From Calothrix rhizosoleniae SC01 (lineage in GTDB: Bacteria > Cyanobacteriota > Cyanobacteriia > Cyanobacteriales > Nostocaceae), in assembly GCF_900185595.1 (NCBI RefSeq), contig NZ_FYBH01000114.1:1-64000 (forward strand): 64,000 nucleotides of DNA, read 5' to 3'. Below the pieces are notes generated by a model. It was not told the origin of the DNA, did no database searches, and worked only from the letters and a program-made list of their open reading frames with translations. Positions 19,026-28,172 of this stretch are shown here, in pieces. A program made the position numbers and the translations under genes. The number at the start of each line of letters is the position of its first letter. The stretch's first letter is position 1.

Positions 19026-19177
19026 GGGATGAGGGGAAGATAAGTAAATCATCATTCCTCTTTATTCTCAGCTTACTACCCGCCCCTTTCCTTATCCCGA
19101 ACTCAGGTTAATTAGACAATTAAGGGAATTGATTTTCGGTAAAATAACTACGTTTGCTACAGTTGTATGGCATTTAC

Positions 19178-20248
19178 ATGAAGAGAACACAAGCAAATCC
19201 ACTAACAACAGTCAACTACGATCAAGTCGAGCAACAATTCATCAGAATCCTGGAAATAGAAGAGCTAGACAAGAAAGTAGCTGTAGATCCAGATATGGTT
19301 AGGGACTTTGAAGAGGCGATCTCCTCCGCTATATTGGCTGCTTACCAATACGGTGATGATGCAGCACATTTTTTTTTGCAGCGGGTGCTTTATCGCATAA
19401 ATCGCTTGAAGTTCTTTTGGTACGATGATTTGCAGCACTACACCAACGAGCACTCGCTTTACTTGCAGAAGATACTACAGAGGATTGAGGCTGTTTGGGA
19501 GGAATGGGAACTAGCACAAATCGATGTGGTGGCGTTGCAAGCAGAGTATGTCCGGCAGGGGTTAATCACTCGGACAGCAGCGGATGTAGCTCCTCCAATT
19601 TCTGCTGATGGCAAGTTTTTTCGAGAGCAGATGACGGAAGCGGGGTATCGCCAACTGGTGGCCATCGCCTCTGTGGATGGTTTAGTCGAAGCCAGCCAGA
19701 TGTCCAGAACTTTGGGAGGTGTAGCTAATGAGGTGCATTCAGTGCTGACGCAGTTACTGCTGGAAGAGTATGGCGGTGGTCGTCTTGCTCGTAAGCACTC
19801 TTCCTATTTTGCAACTATGCTTGCCGAACTAGATATGAATCTTAAGCCAGAGGCATATTTGGATTTAGTGCCTTGGGAATCCTTAGCATCTATCAACTAT
19901 GGCTTCATAGTTAGCGAACGCAAGCGCTATTTCCTACGTTACATCGGTGGATTGCTCTACTCCGAGACTTCTGTGCCAGCAGGTTTTAGCAACTACCAAG
20001 CTGCTGGTGTTAGGTTGAGACTTTCTCCGGATGCAATGGCTTACTGGAATTTGCACATTAAGGTCGATGAACTGCACGGACGCTGGATGTTAAATAATGT
20101 GGCTCTGCCCCTTGTGGACCAGTACCCTGCTAATGCCTGGGAGCTACTGCTTGGGTACGACCAGCAGCGGCTAATTAGCTCTCGTGCCAGTGCATCCGTA
20201 GCACGCTCAGTAGGCGAAGCCGAGCTCGGTACCAAATCCAATGGTTAA
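19178..20248 (+). CDS. Iron-containing redox enzyme, heme-oxygenase-like diiron fold
   Basis: 356 residues from the ATG at 19178 (the longer TTG start at 19154 is less likely). Two motifs of the heme-oxygenase-like diiron oxidase superfamily are visible: EEYGGGRLARKHSSYF (Glu and His ligands) and IKVDELHGRWML (Asp/Glu and His ligands). Members oxidise small substrates using a diiron centre and O2; the substrate here is unknown. The gene is visibly more GC-rich than its neighbours, which may indicate transfer. Its last 17 codons (SASVARSVGEAELGTKSNG) are encoded by sequence like an interspersed repeat, so the tail may have been replaced. Confidence 0.7.
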   Translation: MKRTQANPLTTVNYDQVEQQFIRILEIEELDKKVAVDPDMVRDFEEAISSAILAAYQYGDDAAHFFLQRVLYRINRLKFFWYDDLQHYTNEHSLYLQKILQRIEAVWEEWELAQIDVVALQAEYVRQGLITRTAADVAPPISADGKFFREQMTEAGYRQLVAIASVDGLVEASQMSRTLGGVANEVHSVLTQLLLEEYGGGRLARKHSSYFATMLAELDMNLKPEAYLDLVPWESLASINYGFIVSERKRYFLRYIGGLLYSETSVPAGFSNYQAAGVRLRLSPDAMAYWNLHIKVDELHGRWMLNNVALPLVDQYPANAWELLLGYDQQRLISSRASASVARSVGEAELGTKSNG

Positions 20249-20372
20249 GGACATTGCACGAAATATGACGAGTTACAGATTTTTTGCTAGCTAGTCTAGC
20301 TTAGTGTACTCAGCATATCCGGTAAATTCCCTCTGAGACTGTGCCGACAGGATAAGCCCTTACCGGGTAAGT

Positions 20373-20432
20373 TCACTGCGTTGCGTGGGTAACCCACGTC
20401 GAAGCAAGTGGCGTATCCGAAGGGCTAAACTT
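20373..20432 (+). repeat. Palindromic intergenic repeat (GTGGGTAACCCAC)
   Basis: Contains the perfect 13-bp palindrome GTGGGTAACCCAC followed by GAAGCAAGTGGCG and CCGAAGGG. The same order of blocks, in inverse orientation and diverged, is present within 27830-27895 (cgccacttgc between acgggt-type arms). It is the likely reason for the GC-rich patch between the diiron protein and prmC. Confidence 0.6.
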
Positions 20433-20475
20433 ATCATCAGGCAGTTAATTAGGCTAGTTATAACCACAGGTAAGA

Positions 20476-21375
20476 ATGACTGCACGATATATTATTGACG
20501 GAGCCCAACTGGCTTTGTGGCGACGAGAGGCAATAGGACAGGCGAACAGGGCAGGTGTAGAACCAGCAGCGATAGACCAGTTACTAGATGAATTCACTGG
20601 TCTGGACGAATTGAGTCTCCGCCTGGAGTTATTTAAGGATAAAGCTGAAATTCAGCTTTATATTGATTTTGCCAAACTCAAGAGGCTATGGCGACAAAGG
20701 CTCGATGGTAGAATGCCGGTCCAGTACCTGACGGGTGTAACCCATTGGCGTAATTTTTCCTTGATTGTTTCTCCTGATGTGCTGATTCCTCGACCACAGA
20801 CAAAGTGCTTGATAGATTTGGCGATCGCTTCTGTGAAGTCTAAAAGCGAGTTTATATCGGGAGATTGGGCAGATTTGGGTACTGGTAGTGGGGCAATTGC
20901 CCTTGGTTTAGCCGAAGCTTTCCCATCGGGGACAATTCATGCTGTAGATTATAGCCCCAAAGCCTTGAAAATTGCCGAAAAGAATGCTGCCAAAGAAGGC
21001 TTAAGAAACAGAATTAGATTTTATCAAGGTAATTGGTTCGATCCTCTAGGGGATTTAAAAGGTCAGTTAAGCGGGATGGTAGCCAATCCCCCCTATATGC
21101 CCAGTAAAACGATACCAGAGCTCCAACCAGAAATGAGGTTACACGAACCGAACCTAGCCTATGACGGGGGTGAGGATGGATTAAATTTTATCAGGGAATT
21201 GGTGGAGATCGCACCAGACTATCTTTGTCTTGGAGGAGTCTGGTTAGTAGAGATGTTGGCCGGACAAGCACCAGCAGTGAGGGAAATGTTGGAAAATCAG
21301 GGGAGTTATGAGGAAGTTCAGATATTTTCTGATTTAGCAGGTGTTGCAGACGTTGTCCTGGCTTGTAAAAGATGA
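20476..21375 (+). CDS. prmC: Release factor glutamine methyltransferase (HemK family)
   Basis: 299 residues. An N-terminal helical domain (1-100) precedes a Rossmann methyltransferase. SAM motif I is DLGTGSGAIALGLAEAFP, and the catalytic NPPYMPSK loop is the N5-glutamine methyltransferase signature. VLIPRPQTKCLID, just before motif I, is also typical of PrmC. It methylates the GGQ glutamine of peptide-chain release factors RF1 and RF2. It is isolated, with no prfA nearby; the upstream gap holds a repeat and the downstream 542 bp hold a MITE-like element. Confidence 0.88.
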   Translation: MTARYIIDGAQLALWRREAIGQANRAGVEPAAIDQLLDEFTGLDELSLRLELFKDKAEIQLYIDFAKLKRLWRQRLDGRMPVQYLTGVTHWRNFSLIVSPDVLIPRPQTKCLIDLAIASVKSKSEFISGDWADLGTGSGAIALGLAEAFPSGTIHAVDYSPKALKIAEKNAAKEGLRNRIRFYQGNWFDPLGDLKGQLSGMVANPPYMPSKTIPELQPEMRLHEPNLAYDGGEDGLNFIRELVEIAPDYLCLGGVWLVEMLAGQAPAVREMLENQGSYEEVQIFSDLAGVADVVLACKR

Positions 21376-21450
21376 TGTAGGATTAAGCGTAATTAAAAGT
21401 AGTAAACTATCAACTCAAGTCTTATTCGGCGTAAAAGTTGGGATATGAGT

Positions 21451-21644
21451 CGAATGGCACGAAGTTAAGACAAAACCTAGTCAGGGCAGGGTATTGGGGG
21501 GGGTAGGGTGTAGTGTTGATAGATATTCAATTTTAGTGCTTAAAAAAAATTCTCTTCTTCTTTATTTCCTACACCCCATACCCCACACTCTACACCCCAA
21601 AGCTAGTAATATTAGGGGTTTACGTTGAACAAGAGTGCCATTCG
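21451..21644. repeat. MITE-like element with CGAATGGCAC ends
   Basis: Bounded by exact 10-bp inverted ends, CGAATGGCAC at 21451-21460 and GTGCCATTCG at 21635-21644. Inside is a G-rich run (GGG at 21484, 21489, 21496-21503 and 21506) able to form a G-quadruplex, and a complementary C-rich ACACCCC run about 80 bp later. It lies in the 542-bp gap before ndhD, in which I see no gene. Confidence 0.6.
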
Positions 21645-21917
21645 GATATGAATCATTGTACTTTGCGTCCTAATTTGGCTGGCTATAGCCATATCTCGAA
21701 ATTCAAATTATGTAAATATAAGTTAAGTTAGGCTAAAGTAAGGACTTGGTTGACTTAATAAAACTTTATCAATAAGATAGATTATCGCCAAAATTAATAA
21801 GTATTTATTCTTGTTTATGGTGATTATGTCTAAATTTAGGGATAAATTACGTTTACAAAACTAATTATTGCTTAATATAATGTAATAAAAGATGAAAATT
21901 CAAAATAATTTTCAATC

Positions 21918-23531
21918 ATGAACTCTTTCGATTTTCCTTGGCTAACAGCCATAATTCTTTTCCCCTTAGTGGCTGCTTTAGCCGTTCCCCTCGTACCAGA
22001 TAAGGATGGTAAAACCATTCGTTGGTATGGCCTAGGGGTAGCACTAACAGACTTTGCTTTAATGGTTTACACCTTTTGGCATAGTTACGATTTCCACAAC
22101 TCAAGTTTCCAGTTAATGGAAAAATATGCTTGGGTACCTCAAATTGGCATGAATTGGTCTGTAGCGGTTGACGGCTTATCCATGCCCTTGGTACTGCTTA
22201 CAGGTTTAATTAACACCCTAGCAATATTCGCGGCTTGGAAAGTTACCAACAAGCCGCGTTTATTTTATGCATTAATGCTGGCAATGTATAGCGCCCAGCT
22301 TGGTGTATTCATGGCTCAGGATTTACTATTATTCTTCCTGATGTGGGAAATTGAGTTGGTTCCCGTATACCTGCTAATTTCTATCTGGGGTGGACCAAAA
22401 CGCCGTTATGCTGCGACTAAGTTCATTCTCTACACTGCTGCTGCTTCTATCTTTATCTTAGTTGCAGGTTTTGCCATAGCATTCTCTGGAGATACGGTCA
22501 CCTTCGATATGATGGCTCTGGGAATGAAGCAGTATCCCCAAGCTTTAGAGCTGTTAGCTTATGCCGGTTTCTTAATCGCCTTTGGTGTCAAGCTGCCAAT
22601 TTTCCCTCTTCACACTTGGTTACCTGATGCCCACGGTGAAGCTTCTGCTCCTGGTTCCATGATTCTAGCTGGTGTGTTATTGAAGATGGGTGGCTATGCT
22701 CTAATCCGCTTCAACATGGAAATGTTACCTGACGCTCACGTTTATTTTGCTCCTGTATTAATAATTTTAGGTGTAGTTAATATAGTTTATGGCGCTTGTT
22801 GTGCCTTTGCTCAAACTAATCTCAAACGGCGCTTGGCTTATTCTTCCATCGCTCACATGGGATTTGTATTAGTAGGTATTGGTTCTTATACAGAATTGGG
22901 TATCAGTGGTGCAGTATTGCAAATGGTGTCCCACGGTTTAATTGCAGCAGCTTTATTCTTCCTCTCTGGTGTCACCTATGAACGTACCCACACCTTAATG
23001 ATGGACAAGATGGGTGGTATGGCAAAGGTTATGCCTAAAACATTCGCTGTGTTCACCACTGGTGCAATGGCTTCCCTCGCATTACCTGGAATGAGTGGGT
23101 TTGTGGGTGAGTTAATGGTATTCCTCGGTATTACCAGCAGTGATGTTTACAGCTCCAGCTTTAAGGTTGTGGTTGTCATGCTGAGTGCAGTGGGTGTAAT
23201 TTTAACTCCTATTTACCTATTGTCCATGCTCCGTGAAGTATTCTACGGTCAACAAAACGAAGAGTTACATCTTGATAAAATTGTTCCCGACCTGAGACCC
23301 CGGGAACTATTTATCACAGCTTGTTTATTGCTTCCCATTATTGGCATTGGCTTCTATCCCAAATTAGCAACCCAGGCTTATGATGTGAAGACAGTAGAAG
23401 TTGCGACCCATGCTCGTCAAGCCTTACCAGTAGTTGCCCGCCAAGATTCTTCTAGCCTCTATTCTAGTGTTTTTAGTGCCCCTAAATTAGCTAACTCTCA
23501 GGTGGCAAGCTTAGTTAATATTGATGAATAA
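21918..23531 (+). CDS. ndhD: NAD(P)H-quinone oxidoreductase subunit 4 (NdhD)
   Basis: 537 residues, about 14 TM segments, NuoM/NdhD family of the antiporter-like proton-pumping subunits of photosynthetic complex I (NDH-1). Diagnostic segments are [18 protein letters not shown] with the conserved Glu, [14 protein letters not shown] with the pump-channel residues, and [16 protein letters not shown]. It acts in the thylakoid membrane in respiration and cyclic electron flow. NdhD1 (respiratory) and NdhD2-D4 variants exist; the sequence looks NdhD1-like, but I cannot be certain. Often ndhF is next to ndhD; here it is not. Confidence 0.95.
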   Translation: MNSFDFPWLTAIILFPLVAALAVPLVPDKDGKTIRWYGLGVALTDFALMVYTFWHSYDFHNSSFQLMEKYAWVPQIGMNWSVAVDGLSMPLVLLTGLINTLAIFAAWKVTNKPRLFYALMLAMYSAQLGVFMAQDLLLFFLMWEIELVPVYLLISIWGGPKRRYAATKFILYTAAASIFILVAGFAIAFSGDTVTFDMMALGMKQYPQALELLAYAGFLIAFGVKLPIFPLHTWLPDAHGEASAPGSMILAGVLLKMGGYALIRFNMEMLPDAHVYFAPVLIILGVVNIVYGACCAFAQTNLKRRLAYSSIAHMGFVLVGIGSYTELGISGAVLQMVSHGLIAAALFFLSGVTYERTHTLMMDKMGGMAKVMPKTFAVFTTGAMASLALPGMSGFVGELMVFLGITSSDVYSSSFKVVVVMLSAVGVILTPIYLLSMLREVFYGQQNEELHLDKIVPDLRPRELFITACLLLPIIGIGFYPKLATQAYDVKTVEVATHARQALPVVARQDSSSLYSSVFSAPKLANSQVASLVNIDE

Positions 23532-23583
23532 ATATTTATCTTCCAAGGGTTGGTGCGATTAAAACCTAATAATTTCTCAGTCA

Positions 23584-23605
23584 GGGGCGATTTTGCGATC
23601 GCCCC
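23584..23605 (+). terminator. Hairpin after ndhD built on a HIP1 site
   Basis: GGGGCGAT and ATCGCCCC pair perfectly around a TTTGCG loop, followed by TTGTGCTTG. The stem uses the GCGATCGC octamer. It is a strong stem with a weak T-tract. Confidence 0.65.
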
Positions 23606-23644
23606 TTGTGCTTGTTATTTGTTAAACTAAAATTTTTAACAAAT

Positions 23645-24085
23645 ATGTTAGAGATTGCGGCTCTTTATTCTTCATTATTAATTTCTCAAATCAAGGGTGT
23701 GCCCCAACAATTTTTAGACTTAAAAAATCAATTAGAAAAATATGGGTTTGAGGTCATAATTGAACTACCACCAAAGCGAGGAGCTTATGGTCTATTAAAA
23801 ATAAAAGAAAAGAAAATTTGGATTAATCCAGTAGTTTTTGATTTACAAATTGCGACTCCAACTTTAATCCATGAATCTGTCCATGCAGCACAAGTGTGTG
23901 CGGGAAAAGGGAGAATCAAGACTTTAGGCTTAGAACTTCAACCCATACCGGCTGCTCGGCGACTTTTTCTCCGCTATACCAATATTCATAGACAAGATAT
24001 AGAGAGAGAAGCATATGCGGTACAAACTCAACCCAATAGTTTGCAATTAGCTACAAGTCTTCTACAAAAATATTGTCAAAAGTAA
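23645..24085 (+). CDS. Small protein with HExxH motif, function unknown
   Basis: 146 residues from the ATG at 23645; a longer GTG start at 23606 would begin in the ndhD terminator, so I reject it. The motif HESVHAAQ is a zincin-type HExxH and might bind zinc, but the protein is small and the third ligand is not obvious (candidates are the Glu residues in DIEREAYAVQ about 45 residues on). Similar small proteins occur widely in cyanobacteria without assigned function. It is a single gene, followed 24 bp later by a TATAGC-family repeat. Confidence 0.6.
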   Translation: MLEIAALYSSLLISQIKGVPQQFLDLKNQLEKYGFEVIIELPPKRGAYGLLKIKEKKIWINPVVFDLQIATPTLIHESVHAAQVCAGKGRIKTLGLELQPIPAARRLFLRYTNIHRQDIEREAYAVQTQPNSLQLATSLLQKYCQK

Positions 24086-24109
24086 GATAATACCTTTGTT
24101 TTTTATAAA

Positions 24110-24214
24110 TATAGCACTACTAAAGCACGTTAGGACATTTTTGAATGCTGAAACCCATGAGCAGTAAACTTATTACTTCTTACTTATTACTTCTTACTTG
24201 CGCGTAGCGCTATA
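24110..24214 (+). repeat. TATAGC-family palindromic element, copy 2 (reference copy)
   Basis: 105 bp with intact ends TATAGCACTAC (24110-24120) and GTAGCGCTATA (24204-24214). The core GTTAGGACATTTTTGAATGC is identical to that of the 181-271 copy. It is followed by AGTAAACTTATTACTTCTTA and a variable number of TTACTTATTA units. No coding capacity. Confidence 0.85.
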
Positions 24215-24357
24215 TTTGATACCCTTGGCGCTGAAATTGTCACTTAGTTGCTAGAATACCGCTTATTTCGATATTGTGTTTATTGTAGCCATTCTCATAA
24301 CAATGGTATTTCTATTTGTTTGGGACTTGATGACAATTATTGGGGGAATTGTGGCAT

Positions 24358-24576
24358 ATGTCTAATAATTATGAAGAAAAATTGGTTGCGGCTGCTAAAG
24401 AGAAAGCACAAAAGGAATATAACTGCAAAGAAGAAGATATAAAATTACTCGAGGCTCGTTACGATCATGAGCTAAATGAGTGGTTTGTCACCTTCCGCAT
24501 CTTAGAAAAACTTAGCAGTGAGTGGCTTGTATACGATTACGAGGGGATAATTTATTGCGATTTAATCGAGAATTAG
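24358..24576 (+). CDS. Small acidic hypothetical protein
   Basis: 72 residues from the ATG at 24358 (a TTG at 24340 is the longer option). It opens with an amphipathic, charged helix (LVAAAKEKAQKEYNCKEED) followed by an aromatic-rich beta-like part (HELNEWFVTFRILE). I do not recognise the family. It lies 144 bp after a palindromic repeat and converges on the membrane protein at 24608. Codon use is ordinary for the window, which supports its being real. Confidence 0.5.
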   Translation: MSNNYEEKLVAAAKEKAQKEYNCKEEDIKLLEARYDHELNEWFVTFRILEKLSSEWLVYDYEGIIYCDLIEN

Positions 24577-24607
24577 AAATCATTCGCAGCAATTTTCTGA
24601 ATTTGGT

Positions 24608-24853
24608 TCACTGATCACTGGAAAATTTGCGCCCAACCCAGCTAATTAGACCACTGAGAATGGCACCACCCATGAGAATACCAATGGCAGGGTTAAATAG
24701 GGGTTGCCACAGAGTATGCCATAAATCCAAGCCTAGAGGTACTCCTATGGTTTTACCTATTGCTGCGATCGCTAACCAGGCAAACCCGAAAATAACTAGA
24801 AACACATCTGCAACTAAAACCAGGTTAAGCCAGTTGATAATTTTTTCTTTCAT
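24608..24853 (-). CDS. Small two-TM membrane protein, cyanobacterial
   Basis: 81 residues with two hydrophobic segments, at about 10-33 (VLVADVFLVIFGFAWLAIAA) and 52-70 (NPAIGILMGGAILSGLISWV), and a basic-to-polar tail. Such short proteins are conserved among cyanobacteria without known role. It is followed upstream on the same strand by a TPR protein and an IscA-type gene, with gaps of about 80-90 bp, so a loose minus-strand unit 25803 to 24608 is possible. Confidence 0.6.
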   Translation of the reverse strand: MKEKIINWLNLVLVADVFLVIFGFAWLAIAAIGKTIGVPLGLDLWHTLWQPLFNPAIGILMGGAILSGLISWVGRKFSSDQ

Positions 24854-24932
24854 TAATTCTTGATTTGTTCCACTTGCACCAAAATTTAAGGATGGTAACA
24901 GGTAAAAATAATTACCAGTTACCGATCCCTAG

Positions 24933-25358
24933 TTATGATTCTTCAAAAATCCATTTTTTGACTTTGGTTAAACTCTGCCAATCAGGCTTTCTGCTGAACC
25001 CATCCTCTATACTTTTTTTAATTTCCTCTTCCCATTCCGAGTTAACAAATATTAACTGTTGGGCAAGTTCTACATGTTGTCGTAAGCCTTTTTGCTTGGT
25101 TTCTAGCATAGCAATGGCGAGGTTAACCCTAGCTTGGGGGTCTTGAGGATTGAGCTTTGTAGCCTTTAGGGCTGCTTTGTAAGCCAGGTTATATTTATTT
25201 TCCAATAAATATAACCATGCCAAACAAGTCCAAGCGGCACTACTTTTGGGAGCGCGATCGCAAACTTCCTTAAATACAGGAATCAATTCAGATGCGGCTT
25301 CTCCAGCCTTATATCTTTCTAAACCCTTATCAAATAGGGATTCAACAGTTTCAGTCAT
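24933..25358 (-). CDS. TPR-repeat protein
   Basis: 141 residues made mainly of tetratricopeptide-type helices: SSAAWTCLAWLYLLENKYNL, then AYKAALKATKLNPQDPQARVN. At least two full TPR units span residues 35-105. It probably acts as a soluble scaffold, partner unknown. Conserved cyanobacterial proteins of this length sit next to Fe-S or photosystem assembly genes. Here it is 88 bp downstream of the IscA-type gene on the same strand. Confidence 0.7.
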   Translation of the reverse strand: MTETVESLFDKGLERYKAGEAASELIPVFKEVCDRAPKSSAAWTCLAWLYLLENKYNLAYKAALKATKLNPQDPQARVNLAIAMLETKQKGLRQHVELAQQLIFVNSEWEEEIKKSIEDGFSRKPDWQSLTKVKKWIFEES

Positions 25359-25446
25359 TAGTCATGGGTAATTGTCATGAGCCATTTATAATTTGTCCTA
25401 GGTCAGTAGTTGGCTACAAAGGACGAAGGACAAACAACAGACAATA

Positions 25447-25803
25447 TTACACTCCAAAGGACTTACCGCAACCACAAGTTTGACTGGCATTGGGGTTGGT
25501 AAACTGGAAACCACCACCAATCATGGCATTACTATAATCCAGCATCAAACCATAGAGATATAAAAGACTCTTACGATCGCAAACAATTTTAAAGCCATCA
25601 TAATCAAAGACTTCATCTTCAGGGGAAATCTGACTGATTTGTTCAAAATCCATCATGTAGGACATCCCAGAACAGCCACCTTGACGGACTCCTACCCTGA
25701 GGCACAGGTCTGAGCCTTGCTGATCCCGTAATAGTTTTACCTGTTGCAATGCGGCTTCACTCAACAAAATGCCCTTTTGTTGGGGCTGAGTTGCTTGTGT
25801 CAT
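25447..25803 (-). CDS. A-type iron-sulfur cluster carrier (IscA/SufA family)
   Basis: 118 residues. The three ligand cysteines of A-type carriers are present: Cys44 in RQGGCSGM and Cys110/Cys112 in QTCGCGKSF. The protein binds Fe or [2Fe-2S]/[4Fe-4S] clusters and passes them to apo-proteins. Family members in cyanobacteria are called IscA or SufA; I leave the symbol blank because subtype is not decidable here. No sufBCD or nif genes are nearby. The upstream gap 25804-26107 is AT-rich and empty. Confidence 0.9.
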   Translation of the reverse strand: MTQATQPQQKGILLSEAALQQVKLLRDQQGSDLCLRVGVRQGGCSGMSYMMDFEQISQISPEDEVFDYDGFKIVCDRKSLLYLYGLMLDYSNAMIGGGFQFTNPNASQTCGCGKSFGV

Positions 25804-26107
25804 TTGTTATTTTAACTCCTAGTAGTGTCTCTAACTATCACCTAATATTGAATATATTGAGGATTAATAGCTCAATAGTTTTTGTATTTATTCTAGCGAC
25901 ATTCCAGCTAGAAATTATCAATTTATCAATACTTATTTCATAGCACCCAGAGATTTTTATTCTAAAATTGAGAAACTCGGTGTTTTCAAAGATTCGGTAT
26001 TTTTGCTGCTTTATGCTTTTAGTAAACACCAGTCAGGTTTTGGATCTAAAACTCATCGTGATTCGATCGATTACCGTCCCTATTGCTGCTTCTAGTTAAA
26101 TTACTCT
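25804..26107. other. Empty AT-rich divergent gap
   Basis: 304 bp between the divergent IscA-type gene and the 26108 gene. I see no gene, repeat or clear operator. Short ORFs on both strands here have no start site or composition support. Confidence 0.5.
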
Positions 26108-27730
26108 ATGACCACCTTTAATCGCTCTACCAGTCGCAGACTGAAGAAATTAAATCAAATTCCTTCTATATGGGAGGGCGATCGCCGTCCATTGTCATCA
26201 TCACCATCTACCCATTATGACTCGGAGGCAAAAGGTGAATGTATTCTTTGGGTTGATGGTTCTCAAGGTATTGTCCGAGGCATGGATGTAGTCTCAAAAG
26301 ATACTGGCCCAGAAGCTATTGTCCGTACATTAATGAAGGCAATGGAAAATCCCCATAGCCCAGCTAAACCAGCTCGTCCCCAAAGAATAGTTGTCAAAGA
26401 CAGAGAAATTCAATTTTACTTGCGGGGGGTATTGCAAGATTTAAATATAAATATTGAGTATGCTCCGGAATTACCTTTAATTGATCAACTATTTCGGGGA
26501 TTTACCGAAGTTCTCGATAATCAAATTCCTGATTTACCACCAGAGTATGCTCAAACCCTCAGGGAGAAAGCTTTTGCTATTTGGCAAGCAGCACCTTGGG
26601 AATTTCTGGAAGAACAGCAAATCATATCCCTGGAAATTAATAAGTGGGATGTGGGCACCCTCTATGTTTCCATCATGGGAATGTTGGGTATGGAGTATGG
26701 GATTTTATTATATCGTTCCCAAGAGTCCCTGAAGCAATTTCGCACCACAGTCTTAAGGAGTGAGGAATCTCAAGCAGATTTGGAAGAAGCTTTTCTTAAA
26801 CAAGATTGCCTGTTCTTAACCTTTGAGACAATTGCAGAGGACAATCAGGAATTGGCAGATTTAGCCAGTTTACCTTTATCAGCCATCGAACCAACTTTTG
26901 GTAATATCCATCCTTTAGAAGGATTACGTTCTGTATTGTATGAAGAAGAAGCATTAGTAGTCGCAGTGGCACTGGAGGCATTACAACGGTTTTTCCGGGA
27001 TAAACGCACTCAATTAAGCGGCAATGCCTTTCCCGAGATCAGTCGTCGTTATCGTATTTCTTTACCTCACGGTAATGAATCGGTAAAATCAGTCAATATC
27101 TCCCTGGCTACCATGCCTAAATTAGCCGGGGAATTGGAAACAATGGCAGATTTAGCTGCTGATGACGAATTAGACATTTCCAACTTCCCCATATTCAACT
27201 CTTTACGAGATGATTTAATTCCAGAAGATTCATTTCTCAGTTTGGGTGTGGTTTCTTGGGAAATGTTGGAGTACCTACATCAGCGAGTAAAGTGCCAAAA
27301 AGTCAAGCAAATTAAACCAATAGGTGATGGGCTGCCTGTAATTTTAATTCAAACCTCCCGTCCCAAAGCAAAAAAGATTATTGAAAGTATTGAACAAGCT
27401 GGAGGACTCAAGGCAGTTTGCTTTAATCCAGGTGTTAACTCCATAGATGGGGAATCTTACGATTTAGGTTTATTGCAAACTGCCAATAATGAGTTATTTT
27501 TATTTGGTGAATTTTTACAAGCAGATCCAATACATGCAGAAGCCCGCCAAAAATGGAATCAACGCTGTCAAAAGACTCAAGGCTACTGCGGTTTGATTCT
27601 TGCTAGAGGATTAACAGGTGCTTCCCGTGGTAATCCCCAATTACGGGATATGATGGCTCTATTTGAAGTGCCATCCCTATCTCCAGAAGATTTAAATTTA
27701 GGTACTCTTCACCTCATGCCGGAAGTTTAG
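26108..27730 (+). CDS. Large conserved cyanobacterial protein of unknown function (possibly DUF6930)
   Basis: 540 residues with no TM segment or signal peptide. The start, MTTFNRSTSRRLKKLNQIPSI, and the following WEGDRRPL are typical of a cyanobacterial family I recall as DUF6930-containing, without firm proof. An early segment (ILWVDGSQGIVRGMDVVSKD) suggests an alpha/beta domain; the middle is helical and acidic, and the end is a further alpha/beta stretch. No catalytic motif stands out. It is isolated, with a repeat mosaic starting 13 bp after its stop. A HIP1 site lies at about codon 24. Confidence 0.6.
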   Translation: MTTFNRSTSRRLKKLNQIPSIWEGDRRPLSSSPSTHYDSEAKGECILWVDGSQGIVRGMDVVSKDTGPEAIVRTLMKAMENPHSPAKPARPQRIVVKDREIQFYLRGVLQDLNINIEYAPELPLIDQLFRGFTEVLDNQIPDLPPEYAQTLREKAFAIWQAAPWEFLEEQQIISLEINKWDVGTLYVSIMGMLGMEYGILLYRSQESLKQFRTTVLRSEESQADLEEAFLKQDCLFLTFETIAEDNQELADLASLPLSAIEPTFGNIHPLEGLRSVLYEEEALVVAVALEALQRFFRDKRTQLSGNAFPEISRRYRISLPHGNESVKSVNISLATMPKLAGELETMADLAADDELDISNFPIFNSLRDDLIPEDSFLSLGVVSWEMLEYLHQRVKCQKVKQIKPIGDGLPVILIQTSRPKAKKIIESIEQAGGLKAVCFNPGVNSIDGESYDLGLLQTANNELFLFGEFLQADPIHAEARQKWNQRCQKTQGYCGLILARGLTGASRGNPQLRDMMALFEVPSLSPEDLNLGTLHLMPEV

Positions 27731-27742
27731 GTTGAAAACAGT

Positions 27743-28095
27743 TATAGCGCTTCGCGCAAGTAATAAGAAATAAGTAATAATTCCTTTCTTGATGCAGTCG
27801 CTCATGGGGGAGACCAACGCTAGTCGTCTGCGACGGGAAATCCCTACGGGTTGCGCCACTTGCTTTATGCCGGGAAACCCGTCCACCGCAATGGCTTACC
27901 GTCTACAACGCTGGATCCCCCAAGATCGCGCTGCATCGCTATTTCAAGCTCCCAGATTCATATAAGTAATCAAACAAAAATATTTACCATTATTACAAAC
28001 TACGCGAAATAATCATAACCCTTGCGATTGCTTCGTTTCACTCCGTTACGCTCGCAATGACATTGTGTAATTAATTATGTTTAACTACTTATGAG
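27743..28095 (+). repeat. Mosaic repeat: TATAGC-family end plus two nested modules
   Basis: Starts TATAGCGCTTCGCGCAAG, the family's inverted right end. Next comes a module (27777-27815) shared in inverse orientation with 32403-32448. A GC-rich palindromic block (about 27816-27915, related to 20373-20432) interrupts it. The flank GCGCTGCATCGCTATTTCAAG is again shared with 32362-32396. From 27962 to 28092 a 131-bp module repeats, inverted, at 61738-61869. The whole 442-bp gap 27731-28172 is filled by repeats; a CTCCCTA run ends it near 28130. Confidence 0.75.
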
Positions 28096-28172
28096 GTTTT
28101 GTTTTTCCTCTGCTCCCTACTCCCTGCTCCCTTGCAGTCCTAATGATAAGTATTTAACCAGACATGATATTA

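Noticed and set aside
20208-20240. GAGCTCGGTACC near the end of the diiron gene, which looks like part of a cloning-vector polylinker
   Set aside because: Only 12 bases match, the flanks do not continue the vector sequence, and the surrounding bases look like a native cyanobacterial repeat.
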